Positions 36,550-45,714 are shown, numbered from the stretch's first letter. The stretch: DNA of 64,000 nt from JAVVHE01 sp032249695 (GCA_032249695.1 JAVVHE010000016.1:6536-70535), one strand, 5' to 3'. Numbers and translations: made by a program. The notes: generated from the letters alone by a model not told the origin.

Positions 36550-37667
36550 GGGTGATGACGATCCTGGGCACCCGGCCCGAGATCATCCGCCTTTCGCGCA
36601 TCATCCCGGCGCTGGACGACGCGTTTGACCATCTGCTCGTCCACACCGGCCAGAATTACGACTATGAACTGAACGGCATCTTCTTCGATCAACTCGGCCT
36701 GCGCGCGCCCGATCGCTATCTCGACGCTGCGGGTGCGACCGCGGCGGAAACGATCGGCGCAGTGATCGCGCGCGCGGGCGCGGCGATCGCCGAGCTGACG
36801 CCCGATGCGGTGCTGATCCTCGGCGACACCAACTCCGCTCTCGCCGCGATCGCCGCCAAGCGCGCGCGCGCGCCGGTGTTCCACATGGAAGCCGGCAATC
36901 GCTGCTTCGACGACCGCGTGCCGGAGGAGGTCAACCGCCGCATCGTCGACCATGTGGCGGACATCAACCTGCCCTATTCGCAGCTGGCGCGCGAGAACCT
37001 GATCCGCGAGGGCTTCCCGCCCGATCGCGTGATCGTGACCGGCTCGCCGATGCGCGAGATCATCGAGCATTATGCCGGGGCGGTCGCAGCGAGCGGGGTG
37101 CTCGGCGCGCTGGGGCTGGAGCCGGGCCGCTATTTCGTCGTCAGCGCACATCGCGAGGAGACCGTCGACGCGCCCGAGCGGCTGGCGGCGCTGTGCGCGC
37201 TGCTCGGAACGGTTGCCGACCGTTACGGGCTGCCGATCGTGTTCAGCACGCATCCGCGCACCGGGCGGCGCCTCGGCGAGGCGGGGATGATGCTGCATCC
37301 GCTCGTGCGGCTGGCAAAACCCTTCGGCTTCCCCGATTACGTTCGGCTGCAGCGCGAGGCGAAGGCCGTCCTTTCCGATTCGGGCACGATCACCGAAGAG
37401 AGCAGCATTCTCGACCTTCCCGCGCTCAACCTCCGTGACGTGCACGAGCGGCCCGAGGGGTTCGAGGAAGCCGCCGTGATGCTGACCGGCCTGTCGCCCG
37501 AGCGCGTGCTCGCCGCGCTGAGGGTGCTGGAGGCTCGCGCGGGGCGGCCCGGCGAGCGAGCGACGGCGCTGGTCCGCGACTATGCGCCCGTAAACGTGTC
37601 GGCGAAGATCGTTCGCATCATCCTCAGCTACACCGACTATGTGAACCGCCGGGTCTGGAGCCGCTGA
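36546..37667 (+). CDS. UDP-N-acetylglucosamine 2-epimerase, FnlC/CapG type
   Basis: A 373-residue non-hydrolysing 2-epimerase. It starts with MRVMTILGTRPEIIRLSRII, has HTGQNYDYELNGIFF, then HMEAGNRCFDDRVPEEVNRR, which is the FnlC/WbjD form rather than WecB itself, and the C-terminal SDSGTITEESSILDLPALNL. In fnlABC-type pathways this is the last step, epimerising C2 after reduction. The ATG overlaps the dehydratase stop by four bases. It closes the polysaccharide locus in this window. Confidence 0.93.
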   Translation: MRVMTILGTRPEIIRLSRIIPALDDAFDHLLVHTGQNYDYELNGIFFDQLGLRAPDRYLDAAGATAAETIGAVIARAGAAIAELTPDAVLILGDTNSALAAIAAKRARAPVFHMEAGNRCFDDRVPEEVNRRIVDHVADINLPYSQLARENLIREGFPPDRVIVTGSPMREIIEHYAGAVAASGVLGALGLEPGRYFVVSAHREETVDAPERLAALCALLGTVADRYGLPIVFSTHPRTGRRLGEAGMMLHPLVRLAKPFGFPDYVRLQREAKAVLSDSGTITEESSILDLPALNLRDVHERPEGFEEAAVMLTGLSPERVLAALRVLEARAGRPGERATALVRDYAPVNVSAKIVRIILSYTDYVNRRVWSR

Positions 37668-37761
37668 GGTTTCTCCTCGTTCCGGGCAGCGACCCGGCTG
37701 CCGCGGCTGGCGGCTCCTCCCCCCGCGCCGCGCCCCGTCCGCCCTCCTCTCGGGACGAACG

Positions 37762-38292
37762 TTAACCGACGCGTTTGTCCAGCACCACGAACGCCAGGTC
37801 GGGGACGGCTGGGATGCCGAAGCGTTTGTCGCCGTAGGGGAACGCGCGCTCCTCGCCGGTTGGGGCGTAGCCGCGGCGTTCGTACCAGGCGATCAGTTCG
37901 GCGCGCTGGCGGATGACGGTCATCTCCACCCGCGTCGCGCCGAGATCGGCAACCGCGCGCTCCTCCGCGGCGGCGAGCACCGCGCGCCCCAGCCCGCCCG
38001 CCTGGCGCTTCGGGTCGACCGTCAAGAGGCCGAGATACGCGACCCCGCCGGGCTTGCGCAGCAGCGACACGCAGCCGACGAGCGCACCGTCCACCTCGGC
38101 CACATAGAGCCGCTGAAGGGGATCGGCGAGCATCCCCGTGAGCGCAGCCTGGTCGGTGCGCTGCCCGCCGAGCAGGTCGGCCTCGTGCGTCCACCCGGCC
38201 CGCGCGCGGTCACCGCGATAGGCGCGCTCGATCAGCGCGTGCAGCGCAGGGAGGTCGGCGGCGGCGGCGGGGCGGAGGGACGGACTTGGCAT
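37762..38292 (-). CDS. GNAT family N-acetyltransferase
   Basis: A 176-residue single-domain GNAT. The acetyl-CoA binding motif is KRQAGGLGRAVLAAAEERA (the R/Q-x-x-G-x-G/A type), following the strand VAYLGLLTVDP; a FVVLDKRVG end is seen. The ATG at 38292 opens with SPSLRPAAAADLPALHALIE, a usual GNAT N-terminus. Its substrate is unknown. It stands between the polysaccharide locus and the oxidoreductase pair with no operon link. Confidence 0.85.
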   Translation of the reverse strand: MPSPSLRPAAAADLPALHALIERAYRGDRARAGWTHEADLLGGQRTDQAALTGMLADPLQRLYVAEVDGALVGCVSLLRKPGGVAYLGLLTVDPKRQAGGLGRAVLAAAEERAVADLGATRVEMTVIRQRAELIAWYERRGYAPTGEERAFPYGDKRFGIPAVPDLAFVVLDKRVG

Positions 38293-38409
38293 CTCGATCG
38301 CTTGTCATGCCAGCCGACGCCGGCGCCTCGCCATCCCGGCCGCATAGCCCGTGGCGGAGCGAGGGCCGGCTCGCGGTCGGATGATCGCGAGCGGAGACCC
38401 GAGCAACAC

Positions 38410-39480
38410 TCACACCGCCAGCGGCCCATGCTCCAGCCTCGGCAGCACATGGCGGGCGAAGAGGTCGGCTTCGGCGGCGTGGGGGTAGCCCGACAGGATG
38501 AACGCCTCGATCCCCATCGCGCGGTAGTCGTTGATCTTGGCCAGCACCTGATCGGGATCGCCAACGATCGCCGCGCCGCAGCCGCTGCGCGCCCGCCCCA
38601 CCCCGGTCCAGAGCCCGGCCTCGGCATAGCCGTCGTCGCCCGCGCTCTCGCGCAGCGCGGTCTGCGCGGCCACGCCCGCGCTCGCCGTGTCGAGCGACTT
38701 CTGGCGAATGGCCTCGCCCGTGCCCGCCTCGAGGCGGCTGAGCAGCTTGTCGGCCGCCCGCCGCGCCTCGGCCTCGGTCTCGCGCACGATCATGTGCGCG
38801 CGGTAGCCGAAGCGCAGCGTGCGCCCGCGCTTCGCCGCCCGCGCTTTCATGTCGGCGATGATGCCCGAAACCGTCTCGCGCTTGTCGGGCCACATCAGAT
38901 AGACGTCGCAGCCGTCCGCCGCAGCCTCGCGCGCGTCCTCGCTGAGGCCGCCGAAATAGAAGGGCGGGCAGCGGCCCGAAACCGTGCTAATTCGCGGCGG
39001 CGCGATCTTCAGCCGATAGTGCTCGCCATCGGCATCGACCGCGCGACCGTTGAGCAGATCGCGCAGGATGCTCATCGCCTCGACGGTGCGCCGGTAGCGC
39101 GGCCCGCTCGGCAGCACCTCGCCCGGCACGTCGGACGAAATCACATTGATCGTCAGCCGCCCACCGAGGATACGGTCGATCGTTGCGATCTGGCGGGCCA
39201 GCTGCGGCAAATTCAGCTCGCCGATGCGCACCGCCATCAGCAGGCGGATGCGCTTCACCAGCGTCGCGATCGCCGCCGCGAAGGCCGTGGTGTCGATCCC
39301 CAGCGCATAGCCGCTTGGCAGCAGGATGTTGTCGAAACCCAAACTATCGCATTGCAGAACGATGTCGCGGCAATGCTCCCAGCTCGATTGCAGCCGCGGA
39401 TCGGGAACGCCGAGATACTCGTAATCGTCGTCGCACAGCGCGGAGAACCAGCTGATTTCGCAGGGCGGCAGATCGGTCAA
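38410..39480 (-). CDS. LLM-class flavin-dependent oxidoreductase (SsuD-like)
   Basis: A 356-residue luciferase-like FMN monooxygenase, nearest in pattern to alkanesulfonate monooxygenase SsuD. Visible blocks are EISWFSALCDDDYEYLG, LQCDSLGFDNILLPSGYA, LMAVRIGELNLPQLARQIAT and RYRRTVEAMSILRDLLNG, with PPFYFGGLSEDAREAAADGC after. The TTG start at 39480 overlaps the aldo/keto reductase TGA (TTGA), so the pair is coupled. A sulfonate role is not supported by any ssu transporter gene nearby. Confidence 0.85.
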   Translation of the reverse strand: MTDLPPCEISWFSALCDDDYEYLGVPDPRLQSSWEHCRDIVLQCDSLGFDNILLPSGYALGIDTTAFAAAIATLVKRIRLLMAVRIGELNLPQLARQIATIDRILGGRLTINVISSDVPGEVLPSGPRYRRTVEAMSILRDLLNGRAVDADGEHYRLKIAPPRISTVSGRCPPFYFGGLSEDAREAAADGCDVYLMWPDKRETVSGIIADMKARAAKRGRTLRFGYRAHMIVRETEAEARRAADKLLSRLEAGTGEAIRQKSLDTASAGVAAQTALRESAGDDGYAEAGLWTGVGRARSGCGAAIVGDPDQVLAKINDYRAMGIEAFILSGYPHAAEADLFARHVLPRLEHGPLAV

Positions 39481-40382
39481 GGCAGGCGTTCTCCACGGGC
39501 GGCGACGAGGACGGCATACCATTCGGCACGCGTCCAGCGGACGGTCAGCGCCGACGGGATTTCGCGGATGCGCTCAGGCTGCTGCGTGCCGACGATCGGG
39601 ATCGCGCCGCTCGGATGCGCCATGATCCAGCTGTATGCGACAGCGGCGCGGCTGACGCCCGCCTCCCCCGCCTTGGCGTCGAGCGCTTGCGCCACCGCGC
39701 GCGCGCGCTCGTCGCCCGGCGCGCCAAGCCGCCCGCCGCCAAGCGGCGACCAGGCGAGCACGGCCATGCCCATTGCGATCGCCTGATCGCTCAGCCCGTT
39801 CTCGAACGGCGCAACGTGGACCGGCGACAGCTCGATCTGGTGGACCGCGATCGGCACCGGCAGGAAGCGCTGCAACGCCGAGACCTGCGGCGCGGTGAAG
39901 TTCGAAACGCCGATCGCTCCGATCTTTCCCGACCGGTGCGCGGCCATCAGCGCCTCGGCGACCTCGTGCGGATGGGTCAGGATGTCGGGCCGGTGAATCT
40001 GCCACAGCTCCACCCGCTCGGTGCCCAGCCGCCTGAGCGACGCGTCGATCGCTGCGGCGAGATAGGCTGCGCTGCTGTCATAGGGCGTGCCGATGACGAT
40101 GCCGCCCTTGGTCGCCAGCACCAGTCTCTCGCGCAAGCGCGGAGCCTCGGCGAACACGCGGCCCAACAGCGCCTCGGCGGCGCCGAACGCCTCGCCATTG
40201 TCGGGGCCGTAGATGTCGGCGGTATCGAACAGCGTGACGCCCGCGTCCAACGCCGCCTCGATCAGCGCGCGCGCCCGGGCCGTGTCGTCGCCCTGGAACC
40301 GCCACATCCCCCACGCGATCGGGGAGACCTGGGGCCCATCGGGGCCGAGGCGGCGCGGCGCGGGTGCGGGAAGCTCAGTCAC
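39477..40382 (-). CDS. aldo/keto reductase
   Basis: A 301-residue NADPH-dependent (alpha/beta)8-barrel reductase of the AKR superfamily, YdhF-like. The catalytic tetrad is visible: Asp and Tyr in LFDTADIYGPDNGE, Lys in VLATKGGIV and His in ELWQIHRPDIL. IGVSNFTAPQVSALQ and the C-terminal IPIVGTQQPERI bind cofactor. The GTG start at 40382 was chosen because the upstream extension runs into noncoding sequence. Coupled to the LLM oxidoreductase, so the two may act in one catabolic route that is not identifiable here. Confidence 0.9.
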   Translation of the reverse strand: MTELPAPAPRRLGPDGPQVSPIAWGMWRFQGDDTARARALIEAALDAGVTLFDTADIYGPDNGEAFGAAEALLGRVFAEAPRLRERLVLATKGGIVIGTPYDSSAAYLAAAIDASLRRLGTERVELWQIHRPDILTHPHEVAEALMAAHRSGKIGAIGVSNFTAPQVSALQRFLPVPIAVHQIELSPVHVAPFENGLSDQAIAMGMAVLAWSPLGGGRLGAPGDERARAVAQALDAKAGEAGVSRAAVAYSWIMAHPSGAIPIVGTQQPERIREIPSALTVRWTRAEWYAVLVAARGERLP

Positions 40383-40632
40383 GGCGCACCGTCTAGCGCG
40401 GCGCGAAGGCGCTTGGCGAGAGGGTGCAAGCAACCGCGCGGGCACGGTTCCTGCCGAAGCCCGGCCTGGGGATGCACGGCCCGCGCTGCGTCGCCGCATC
40501 ACACCAGCCGTTGGCGAAGACCATGCCCGCTCCGGCCCCCGCGCCCGTCTGCTATCCGTTGCCGATGCGTCGCCTTGGACCGGCGCGCCACCGCGGCTAG
40601 AGAACGGCTCAAGGCCGGATAAGGGGAGCATC

Positions 40633-42144
40633 ATGACCGATCTCGCAACGATCGCAGCATCGCTCGGCAGCCGCCAGCCGACACCGCTCACCGAACTGTT
40701 CGCGCGCGAACCGGCCCGGATGGAGGCGCTGCGGCTCGATGCGGGGCCGCTGCACATCGATTTCACCAAGCAGCAGGTGGACCTCGGCACGCTCGGCGAC
40801 CTGCTCGCGCTCGCCGGCGCACTGGACGTGGAGGGCGCCCGCGCGCGCCTGTTCGCGCGCGCGATCGTCAACCCCAGCGAGCACCGCGCCGCGACCCACT
40901 GGGCCGAGCGGCTGCCCGGCGCCGACGCAGCGGTGGAGCGGCTGGCGGCGCGCGTGAAGGCGGGCGACTTCGGCAAGATCCGGTCGGTCATCCACATCGG
41001 CATCGGCGGCTCGGCGCTCGGCCCCGCGCTGGTGCTCGACGCGCTGCGCGCCAGCCAGGGCCGCATCGAAACTGCGGTTGTCTCCAATGTGGACGGCGAG
41101 GCGCTGGCCGGGGCGGTCGCCCGCTTCCGGCCGAAGAAAACGCTGATCCTCCTCGCTTCCAAAAGTTTCACCACCGCCGAGACGTTGCTGAACGCACGAT
41201 CGGCCGTCGCGTGGCTGGCCGAACGCGGCATCCACGATCCGCTGGCGCGGGTCGTCGCAGTCACGGCGGCGCCCGCCGCGGCGCGCGATTACGGCATCCG
41301 CGCAGAGAACATCCTGCCCTTCGACGAGACTGTCGGCGGGCGATTCTCGCTTTGGTCGCCGGTCGGCGCGTCAATCGCGCTGAGCCTGGGCCTGGATGCG
41401 TGGCGCGACCTTTTGACCGGAGCGCGCGCGATGGACGAGCATTTCGCGTCGGCGCCGCTCGGCGAGAACGCGCCGGTCGTCGCGGCGCTCATCGACCTGT
41501 GGAACGCGGTGGTGCGCGACCGGCCGGCGCGAGCGGTGTTCCCCTATGACGAACGGCTGCGGCTGCTGCCCGCCTTCCTGCAACAGCTTGAGATGGAATC
41601 GAACGGCAAACGCGTGGACGTGCAGGGGCGCGCGCTCCGCCGCCGCGCTGCGCCCGTCACGTGGGGTGCGACGGGCACCGACGCGCAGCACGCGGTGTTC
41701 CAGCTGATGCACCAGGGCGTCGACGTGATCCCCGCCGAGTTCATCGGCGTGGCGCGCCCCGGTCACGGCCTCGATCCCGAGCATCACCGCCAGCTGCTTC
41801 TCAACATGCTGGCGCAGGGTGCGGCCTTGATGCGCGGGCGGAGCGCGGCGGAGGCCGCCGAGCTGGCAGGCGGCGACCCGGCGCTGGCGGCAGCGCGGAG
41901 CTTCCCAGGCGACCGGCCGTCGACGACGATCCTGCTGGACGAGCTGACGCCCTATGCGCTGGGCGCCTTGCTGGCCTTCTACGAGCATCGGACCTTCGCC
42001 TATGGCGTGCTGACCGGCGTCAACCCCTTCGATCAATGGGGCGTGGAGCTGGGCAAGGACATCGCGCGCAGCCTGTCGGGCGGAGCGGGCGGCTTCGATC
42101 CGTCGACCGAAGCGCTGATGGAACGCGCCGGGGTCGGAGCCTGA
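40633..42144 (+). CDS. pgi: glucose-6-phosphate isomerase
   Basis: Pgi interconverts glucose-6-phosphate and fructose-6-phosphate in the cytosol. It has 503 residues. The sugar-isomerase motifs VIHIGIGGSALGPALVLDAL, LLASKSFTTAETLLNA, LPAFLQQLEMESNGKRV and the signature GVNPFDQWGVELGK are present. The ATG at 40633 follows AGGGGAGC at a good distance. The stop codon overlaps the frame of the Nramp gene downstream, suggesting cotranscription. It may supply fructose-6-phosphate for the nucleotide sugars made in the neighbouring locus. Confidence 0.97.
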   Translation: MTDLATIAASLGSRQPTPLTELFAREPARMEALRLDAGPLHIDFTKQQVDLGTLGDLLALAGALDVEGARARLFARAIVNPSEHRAATHWAERLPGADAAVERLAARVKAGDFGKIRSVIHIGIGGSALGPALVLDALRASQGRIETAVVSNVDGEALAGAVARFRPKKTLILLASKSFTTAETLLNARSAVAWLAERGIHDPLARVVAVTAAPAAARDYGIRAENILPFDETVGGRFSLWSPVGASIALSLGLDAWRDLLTGARAMDEHFASAPLGENAPVVAALIDLWNAVVRDRPARAVFPYDERLRLLPAFLQQLEMESNGKRVDVQGRALRRRAAPVTWGATGTDAQHAVFQLMHQGVDVIPAEFIGVARPGHGLDPEHHRQLLLNMLAQGAALMRGRSAAEAAELAGGDPALAAARSFPGDRPSTTILLDELTPYALGALLAFYEHRTFAYGVLTGVNPFDQWGVELGKDIARSLSGGAGGFDPSTEALMERAGVGA

Positions 42145-43430
42145 GCTTTAAGGGTGGCGACGGGACGGCGCCGCCGCGCCTCGCCAAGCGCCCCGCGTGG
42201 CGCGGCGCATTGCGCTTCGCGGGACCCGGCTATCTCGTCGCTGTCGGCTACATGGACCCGGGCAACTGGGCGACCGACCTCGCGGGCGGATCGGCGTTCG
42301 GCTACGCGCTGCTCTCGGTCGTGCTGCTCGCCAGCCTGTGCGCGATGCTGCTGCAGGCGCTGTCGGCGCGGCTGGGGATCGCGACCGGCCGCGACCTCGC
42401 CGAGGCGTGCCGCGATGCGTTCCCGCGCCCCGCCGTCCTCGCGATGTGGCTTGCAGCCGAGCTGGCGATCATCGCCTGCGATCTGGCCGAAGTGATCGGT
42501 GCTGCGATCGCGCTGCAACTGCTGTTCGGCGTGCCGCTGGTGGCGGGCGTGGTGCTGACCGCGTTCGACGTGCTCCTGATCCTGGCGCTGATCGGCCGCG
42601 GCGCGCGCGCGGTCGAGGCGGTCGTCATTGCGCTCTTGGCAGTCATCGCAGGGTCGTTCGCGTTCAACCTGTGGCTGGCGCAGCCCGATTGGGGCGCGGC
42701 TGCCGCCGGGTTGGTCCCGACGGCGGCGATCGTGCGCGATCCTCAAGCGCTCTACATCGCGATCGGCATCCTGGGCGCGACGGTGATGCCGCACAATCTC
42801 TATCTCCACTCGGCGCTGGTGAAGCGGCGGGCCGACTCGCTCGACGTCGCGGAGCGCCCGGCTGCGGTGCGCTGGTCGACGATCGATTCGACAGTGGCGC
42901 TGGGGCTGGCTTTCTTCGTCAACGCAGCGATCCTGATGCTGGCGGCCGCAGTGTTCCACGAGCGGGGGCAGGCACAGGTGGCCGAGATCGGCGACGCCTA
43001 CCGGCTGCTCGCCCCCGCGCTCGGCACCGGCGCTGCGGCGACGCTGTTCGCGGTGGCGCTACTGGCGAGCGGCCAGAACTCGACGCTGACCGCGACGATG
43101 GCTGGCGAGATCGTCATGGAAGGCTTTCTGGGCCTGACCCTGACGCCCTGGGTGCGGCGGTTGGTGACGAGGTCGCTGGCGCTCGGCCCGGCGGTGCTCG
43201 TCGCAGCGCTCTCCGGCGAGCGCGCCACGGCGCAGCTGCTGGTGCTGTCGCAGGTGGTCCTGTCGATGCAGCTGCCGTTCGCGGTGATCCCGCTGGTGTG
43301 GTTTGTGAGCGACCGCCGCCGGATGGGCGCGCTGACGCTTGGGCGCGGCACGGCGCTGCTGGCGTGGAGCGTGGCGGCGCTGATCGTCGCGCTGAACGCC
43401 AAGCTGCTGTCAGACGTGGTGGCGGGGTGA
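42141..43430 (+). CDS. mntH: Nramp divalent metal transporter
   Basis: A proton-coupled Mn/Fe importer of the inner membrane with 11 predicted helices. The metal-binding helix 1 has YMDPGNWATDLAGG and helix 6 has GATVMPHNLYLHSAL; VKRR and further SLC11 features follow. There is no ATG or GTG for the N-terminus. The frame is open through the end of pgi, and the only candidates are a CTG at 42141 overlapping the pgi TGA (CTGA) or a TTG at 42210, which would begin almost in the first helix. I list the CTG version (about 429 residues). Function call is firm; the start is not. Confidence 0.9.
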   Translation: MSFKGGDGTAPPRLAKRPAWRGALRFAGPGYLVAVGYMDPGNWATDLAGGSAFGYALLSVVLLASLCAMLLQALSARLGIATGRDLAEACRDAFPRPAVLAMWLAAELAIIACDLAEVIGAAIALQLLFGVPLVAGVVLTAFDVLLILALIGRGARAVEAVVIALLAVIAGSFAFNLWLAQPDWGAAAAGLVPTAAIVRDPQALYIAIGILGATVMPHNLYLHSALVKRRADSLDVAERPAAVRWSTIDSTVALGLAFFVNAAILMLAAAVFHERGQAQVAEIGDAYRLLAPALGTGAAATLFAVALLASGQNSTLTATMAGEIVMEGFLGLTLTPWVRRLVTRSLALGPAVLVAALSGERATAQLLVLSQVVLSMQLPFAVIPLVWFVSDRRRMGALTLGRGTALLAWSVAALIVALNAKLLSDVVAG

Positions 43431-43550
43431 GGCGGCACTGGCCCGTTCCGCTGAACTCACCATTCCCGGTCCAGCCCTGCCCCGCACCGATGAAGCGGCG
43501 CGGCGCCGGTGCGGCTCGCCCAGCGGCCGGGTCAGCTGTCCCCGATCAGC

Positions 43551-44765
43551 TCAGGCCGCCGCCTTCAACCCCAGCCCGCACCGGTCCGCCGCGGTGCTGA
43601 AGGCATCCAGCACGCGGGCGATCTGCGCGCTGCTGTGCTCGGCGGAGACCGAGCAGCGCAGCAGGTAGACCCCCGTCGGCGTGGCGGGCGGGCGCGCCAT
43701 GTTCACATAGACGCCCGCGCGGATCAGCGCGTCCCACATGCGCGCAGTCGTCAGCTGATCGGGCATCAGCACCGCGATGATCGCGCTCTCGGGCTCGGGC
43801 GTCGCGATGTCGAAGCCGCGCGCACGGAGGCCGACATGCAGCGCGCGCGTATTCTCCCATAGCCGCTCGCGCTTGGCCCTCGCGCCCATCAGCTTGCGGA
43901 TCGAGGTTTCGGCCATCGCCACCACCGCGGGCGGCAGCGACGCGGTGAACACGTAGGGGCGGCAGACGAGCCGCAGCACCTCCGTCTTGGGATGGTTCGA
44001 TACGCAGAAGCCCCCGACCGTGCCGACCGACTTCGAGAACGTGCCGACAACGAAATCGACCTGGTCCTCCAGTCCCAGCTCCTCGTACACGCCGCGGCCG
44101 TTCGGGCCGTAGAAGCCCATCGCGTGCGCTTCGTCCACCATCACCATCGCGCCATGCTCGCGCGCGGCAGGCATCATCTCGGTGAGGCGGCCCCTGTCAC
44201 CCAGCATCGAATAGACGCCTTCCAGGATGACGAGCTTCCCCGCCTCCTTCGGCAGTCGTCGCAGGCGCTTGGCCAGGTCCTCGGGGTCGTTGTGGCGGAA
44301 ACGCACGACATCGGCATTCCCCATCGCGCAGCCATCGTAGATCGATGCGTGGCTGTCGGCGTCGAGAATGACGAAATCGCCCCGCCCGGCGAGCGTGGAG
44401 ACGACGCCCAGGTTCGCCTGATAGCCGGTGGAGAACACGATTGCGTGGCTCATGCCGTAGAATTCGCGCAGCGCGGCCTCCACTTCGGTATGGCCCTGAA
44501 ACGTGCCGTTCAGCACGCGGCTGCCGGTCGATCCGGCGCCGTATCTGGCGATCGCCTCGACACCCGCGCGCTGCACGTCGGGGTCGAACGTCATCCCCAT
44601 GTAGTTGTAGGTGCCGACGAGGATCGTCTCGCGCCCGTCGATGACCGCTTCGGTCGCCGACCGCACCTCCTGCATCACGATCCCGAACGGATCCTTGATG
44701 CCGGTGGCGACAAGCCCGGCGCGCTCGGCGATGATCGCATCGAATTTGGACAGAAGGTCGGTCAT
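43551..44765 (-). CDS. spt: serine palmitoyltransferase
   Basis: This PLP-dependent alpha-oxoamine synthase condenses L-serine with palmitoyl thioester to 3-ketodihydrosphingosine, the committed step of sphingolipid synthesis. It has 404 residues. The sequence follows the Sphingomonas SPT closely: ILVGTYNYMGMTFDPDV, GSRVLNGTF, FSTGYQANLGVVSTLAG, ILDADSHASIYDGC (His139), VDEAHAMGFYGPNGRG (Asp211) and the PLP lysine in GTFSKSVGTVGG (Lys245). The end NMARPPATP and LLRCSVSAEHS is diagnostic. Its ATG overlaps the ACP gene's TGA (ATGA). ALAS or KBL activity is unlikely given the match. Confidence 0.95.
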   Translation of the reverse strand: MTDLLSKFDAIIAERAGLVATGIKDPFGIVMQEVRSATEAVIDGRETILVGTYNYMGMTFDPDVQRAGVEAIARYGAGSTGSRVLNGTFQGHTEVEAALREFYGMSHAIVFSTGYQANLGVVSTLAGRGDFVILDADSHASIYDGCAMGNADVVRFRHNDPEDLAKRLRRLPKEAGKLVILEGVYSMLGDRGRLTEMMPAAREHGAMVMVDEAHAMGFYGPNGRGVYEELGLEDQVDFVVGTFSKSVGTVGGFCVSNHPKTEVLRLVCRPYVFTASLPPAVVAMAETSIRKLMGARAKRERLWENTRALHVGLRARGFDIATPEPESAIIAVLMPDQLTTARMWDALIRAGVYVNMARPPATPTGVYLLRCSVSAEHSSAQIARVLDAFSTAADRCGLGLKAAA

Positions 44766-45016
44766 TGGCCCCGCTTGGCGGCAAGCTCCGCGACGGTATC
44801 CGCCAGCTGGCCGACGGTCTCGATCTCGGGCAAACGATTGAGCGGCAGGATGATGTCCCACTCGTCCTCGATCCCCGCGACAAGGTCCATGACGGTCAGC
44901 GAATCGAACTGGAGGTCGTCGGCGAAGCGCGTCGTCTCGTGGACGGGCACGCCCGCCTTGTTGAACGGCTCGATGAGCCCGGTAATGCGCGCGAAGATCG
45001 CGGAGCGGTCGGCCAT
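44762..45016 (-). CDS. acyl carrier protein dedicated to sphingolipid synthesis
   Basis: An 84-residue ACP with the phosphopantetheine serine in DLQFDSLTVMDLVAGIEDEW (Ser39). It overlaps spt by four bases and lies upstream of it, the same pairing seen in Caulobacter and other sphingolipid-making Proteobacteria, where the ACP delivers the acyl chain to SPT. It is distinct from the fatty-acid synthase ACP, which is normally beside fabF. The ATG at 45016 is preferred; an upstream extension in the frame is not ACP-like. It is divergent from yggS, 32 bases apart. Confidence 0.92.
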   Translation of the reverse strand: MADRSAIFARITGLIEPFNKAGVPVHETTRFADDLQFDSLTVMDLVAGIEDEWDIILPLNRLPEIETVGQLADTVAELAAKRGQ

Positions 45017-45048
45017 GTCGGCAATGCTCAAAGCGTGGGACGCAAGGA

Positions 45049-45714
45049 ATGGCAAGCGTGGATAGAGATGAGGCAGCCGCACGGCTCGCCGAGGTGCACG
45101 AGCGGATCGCGCGCGCGGCGGCGCTGGCGGGGCGGAGCGCACGGGAAATTACGCTGATCGCCGTCACCAAGACGTTCGGCGCCGATGCGATCCTGCCGCT
45201 GCTGGAAGCGGGCCACCGCGCGTTCGGCGAGAATCGCGTGCAGGAAGCTGCGGCGAAATGGCCGCCGCTGATCGAGCGCTATCCCGACATCGAGCTCCAC
45301 CTGATCGGCCAGCTGCAATCAAACAAGGCGGCCGAGGCGGCGCGGCTGTTCGCCTCGATCCACAGCCTCGATCGCCCGTCGCTCCTCTCCGCGCTCGCCC
45401 GCGCGGAGATGCGGCGGCCGGTGTTCGTGCAGGTGAATATCGGAGCCGAGGCGCAAAAGGGCGGCTGCCCCATCGCCGAAACTGGCGCGCTGGTGGCCGA
45501 CGCGCAGGCCGCCGGGCTGGAGGTGCGCGGGCTGATGTGCGTGCCACCCGCCGCGGTGGAGCCCGCGCCCTATTTCGCGCTGCTTGCGAAGATGCGCGGC
45601 GAGCTTGGGTTGCCGGCGCTCAGCATGGGGATGAGCAGCGACTTCGAGACCGCCGTGATGCTCGGCGCCACCCACGTCCGCGTCGGCTCAGCCCTCTTCG
45701 GCAGCCGCGTCTGA
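45049..45714 (+). CDS. YggS-family pyridoxal phosphate homeostasis protein
   Basis: A 221-residue single-domain TIM-barrel PLP-binding protein, thought to buffer PLP levels. The PLP lysine is in LIAVTKTFGADAI (Lys41). FGENRVQEA, LHLIGQLQSNKAAEA, FVQVNIGAEAQKGGC, GLMCVPPAA and LSMGMSSDFETAVMLGATHVRVGSALFG are the standard family blocks. Its 3' end overlaps the convergent acyltransferase gene by 27 bases. PLP provision for SPT nearby is a possible but untested link. Confidence 0.94.
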   Translation: MASVDRDEAAARLAEVHERIARAAALAGRSAREITLIAVTKTFGADAILPLLEAGHRAFGENRVQEAAAKWPPLIERYPDIELHLIGQLQSNKAAEAARLFASIHSLDRPSLLSALARAEMRRPVFVQVNIGAEAQKGGCPIAETGALVADAQAAGLEVRGLMCVPPAAVEPAPYFALLAKMRGELGLPALSMGMSSDFETAVMLGATHVRVGSALFGSRV

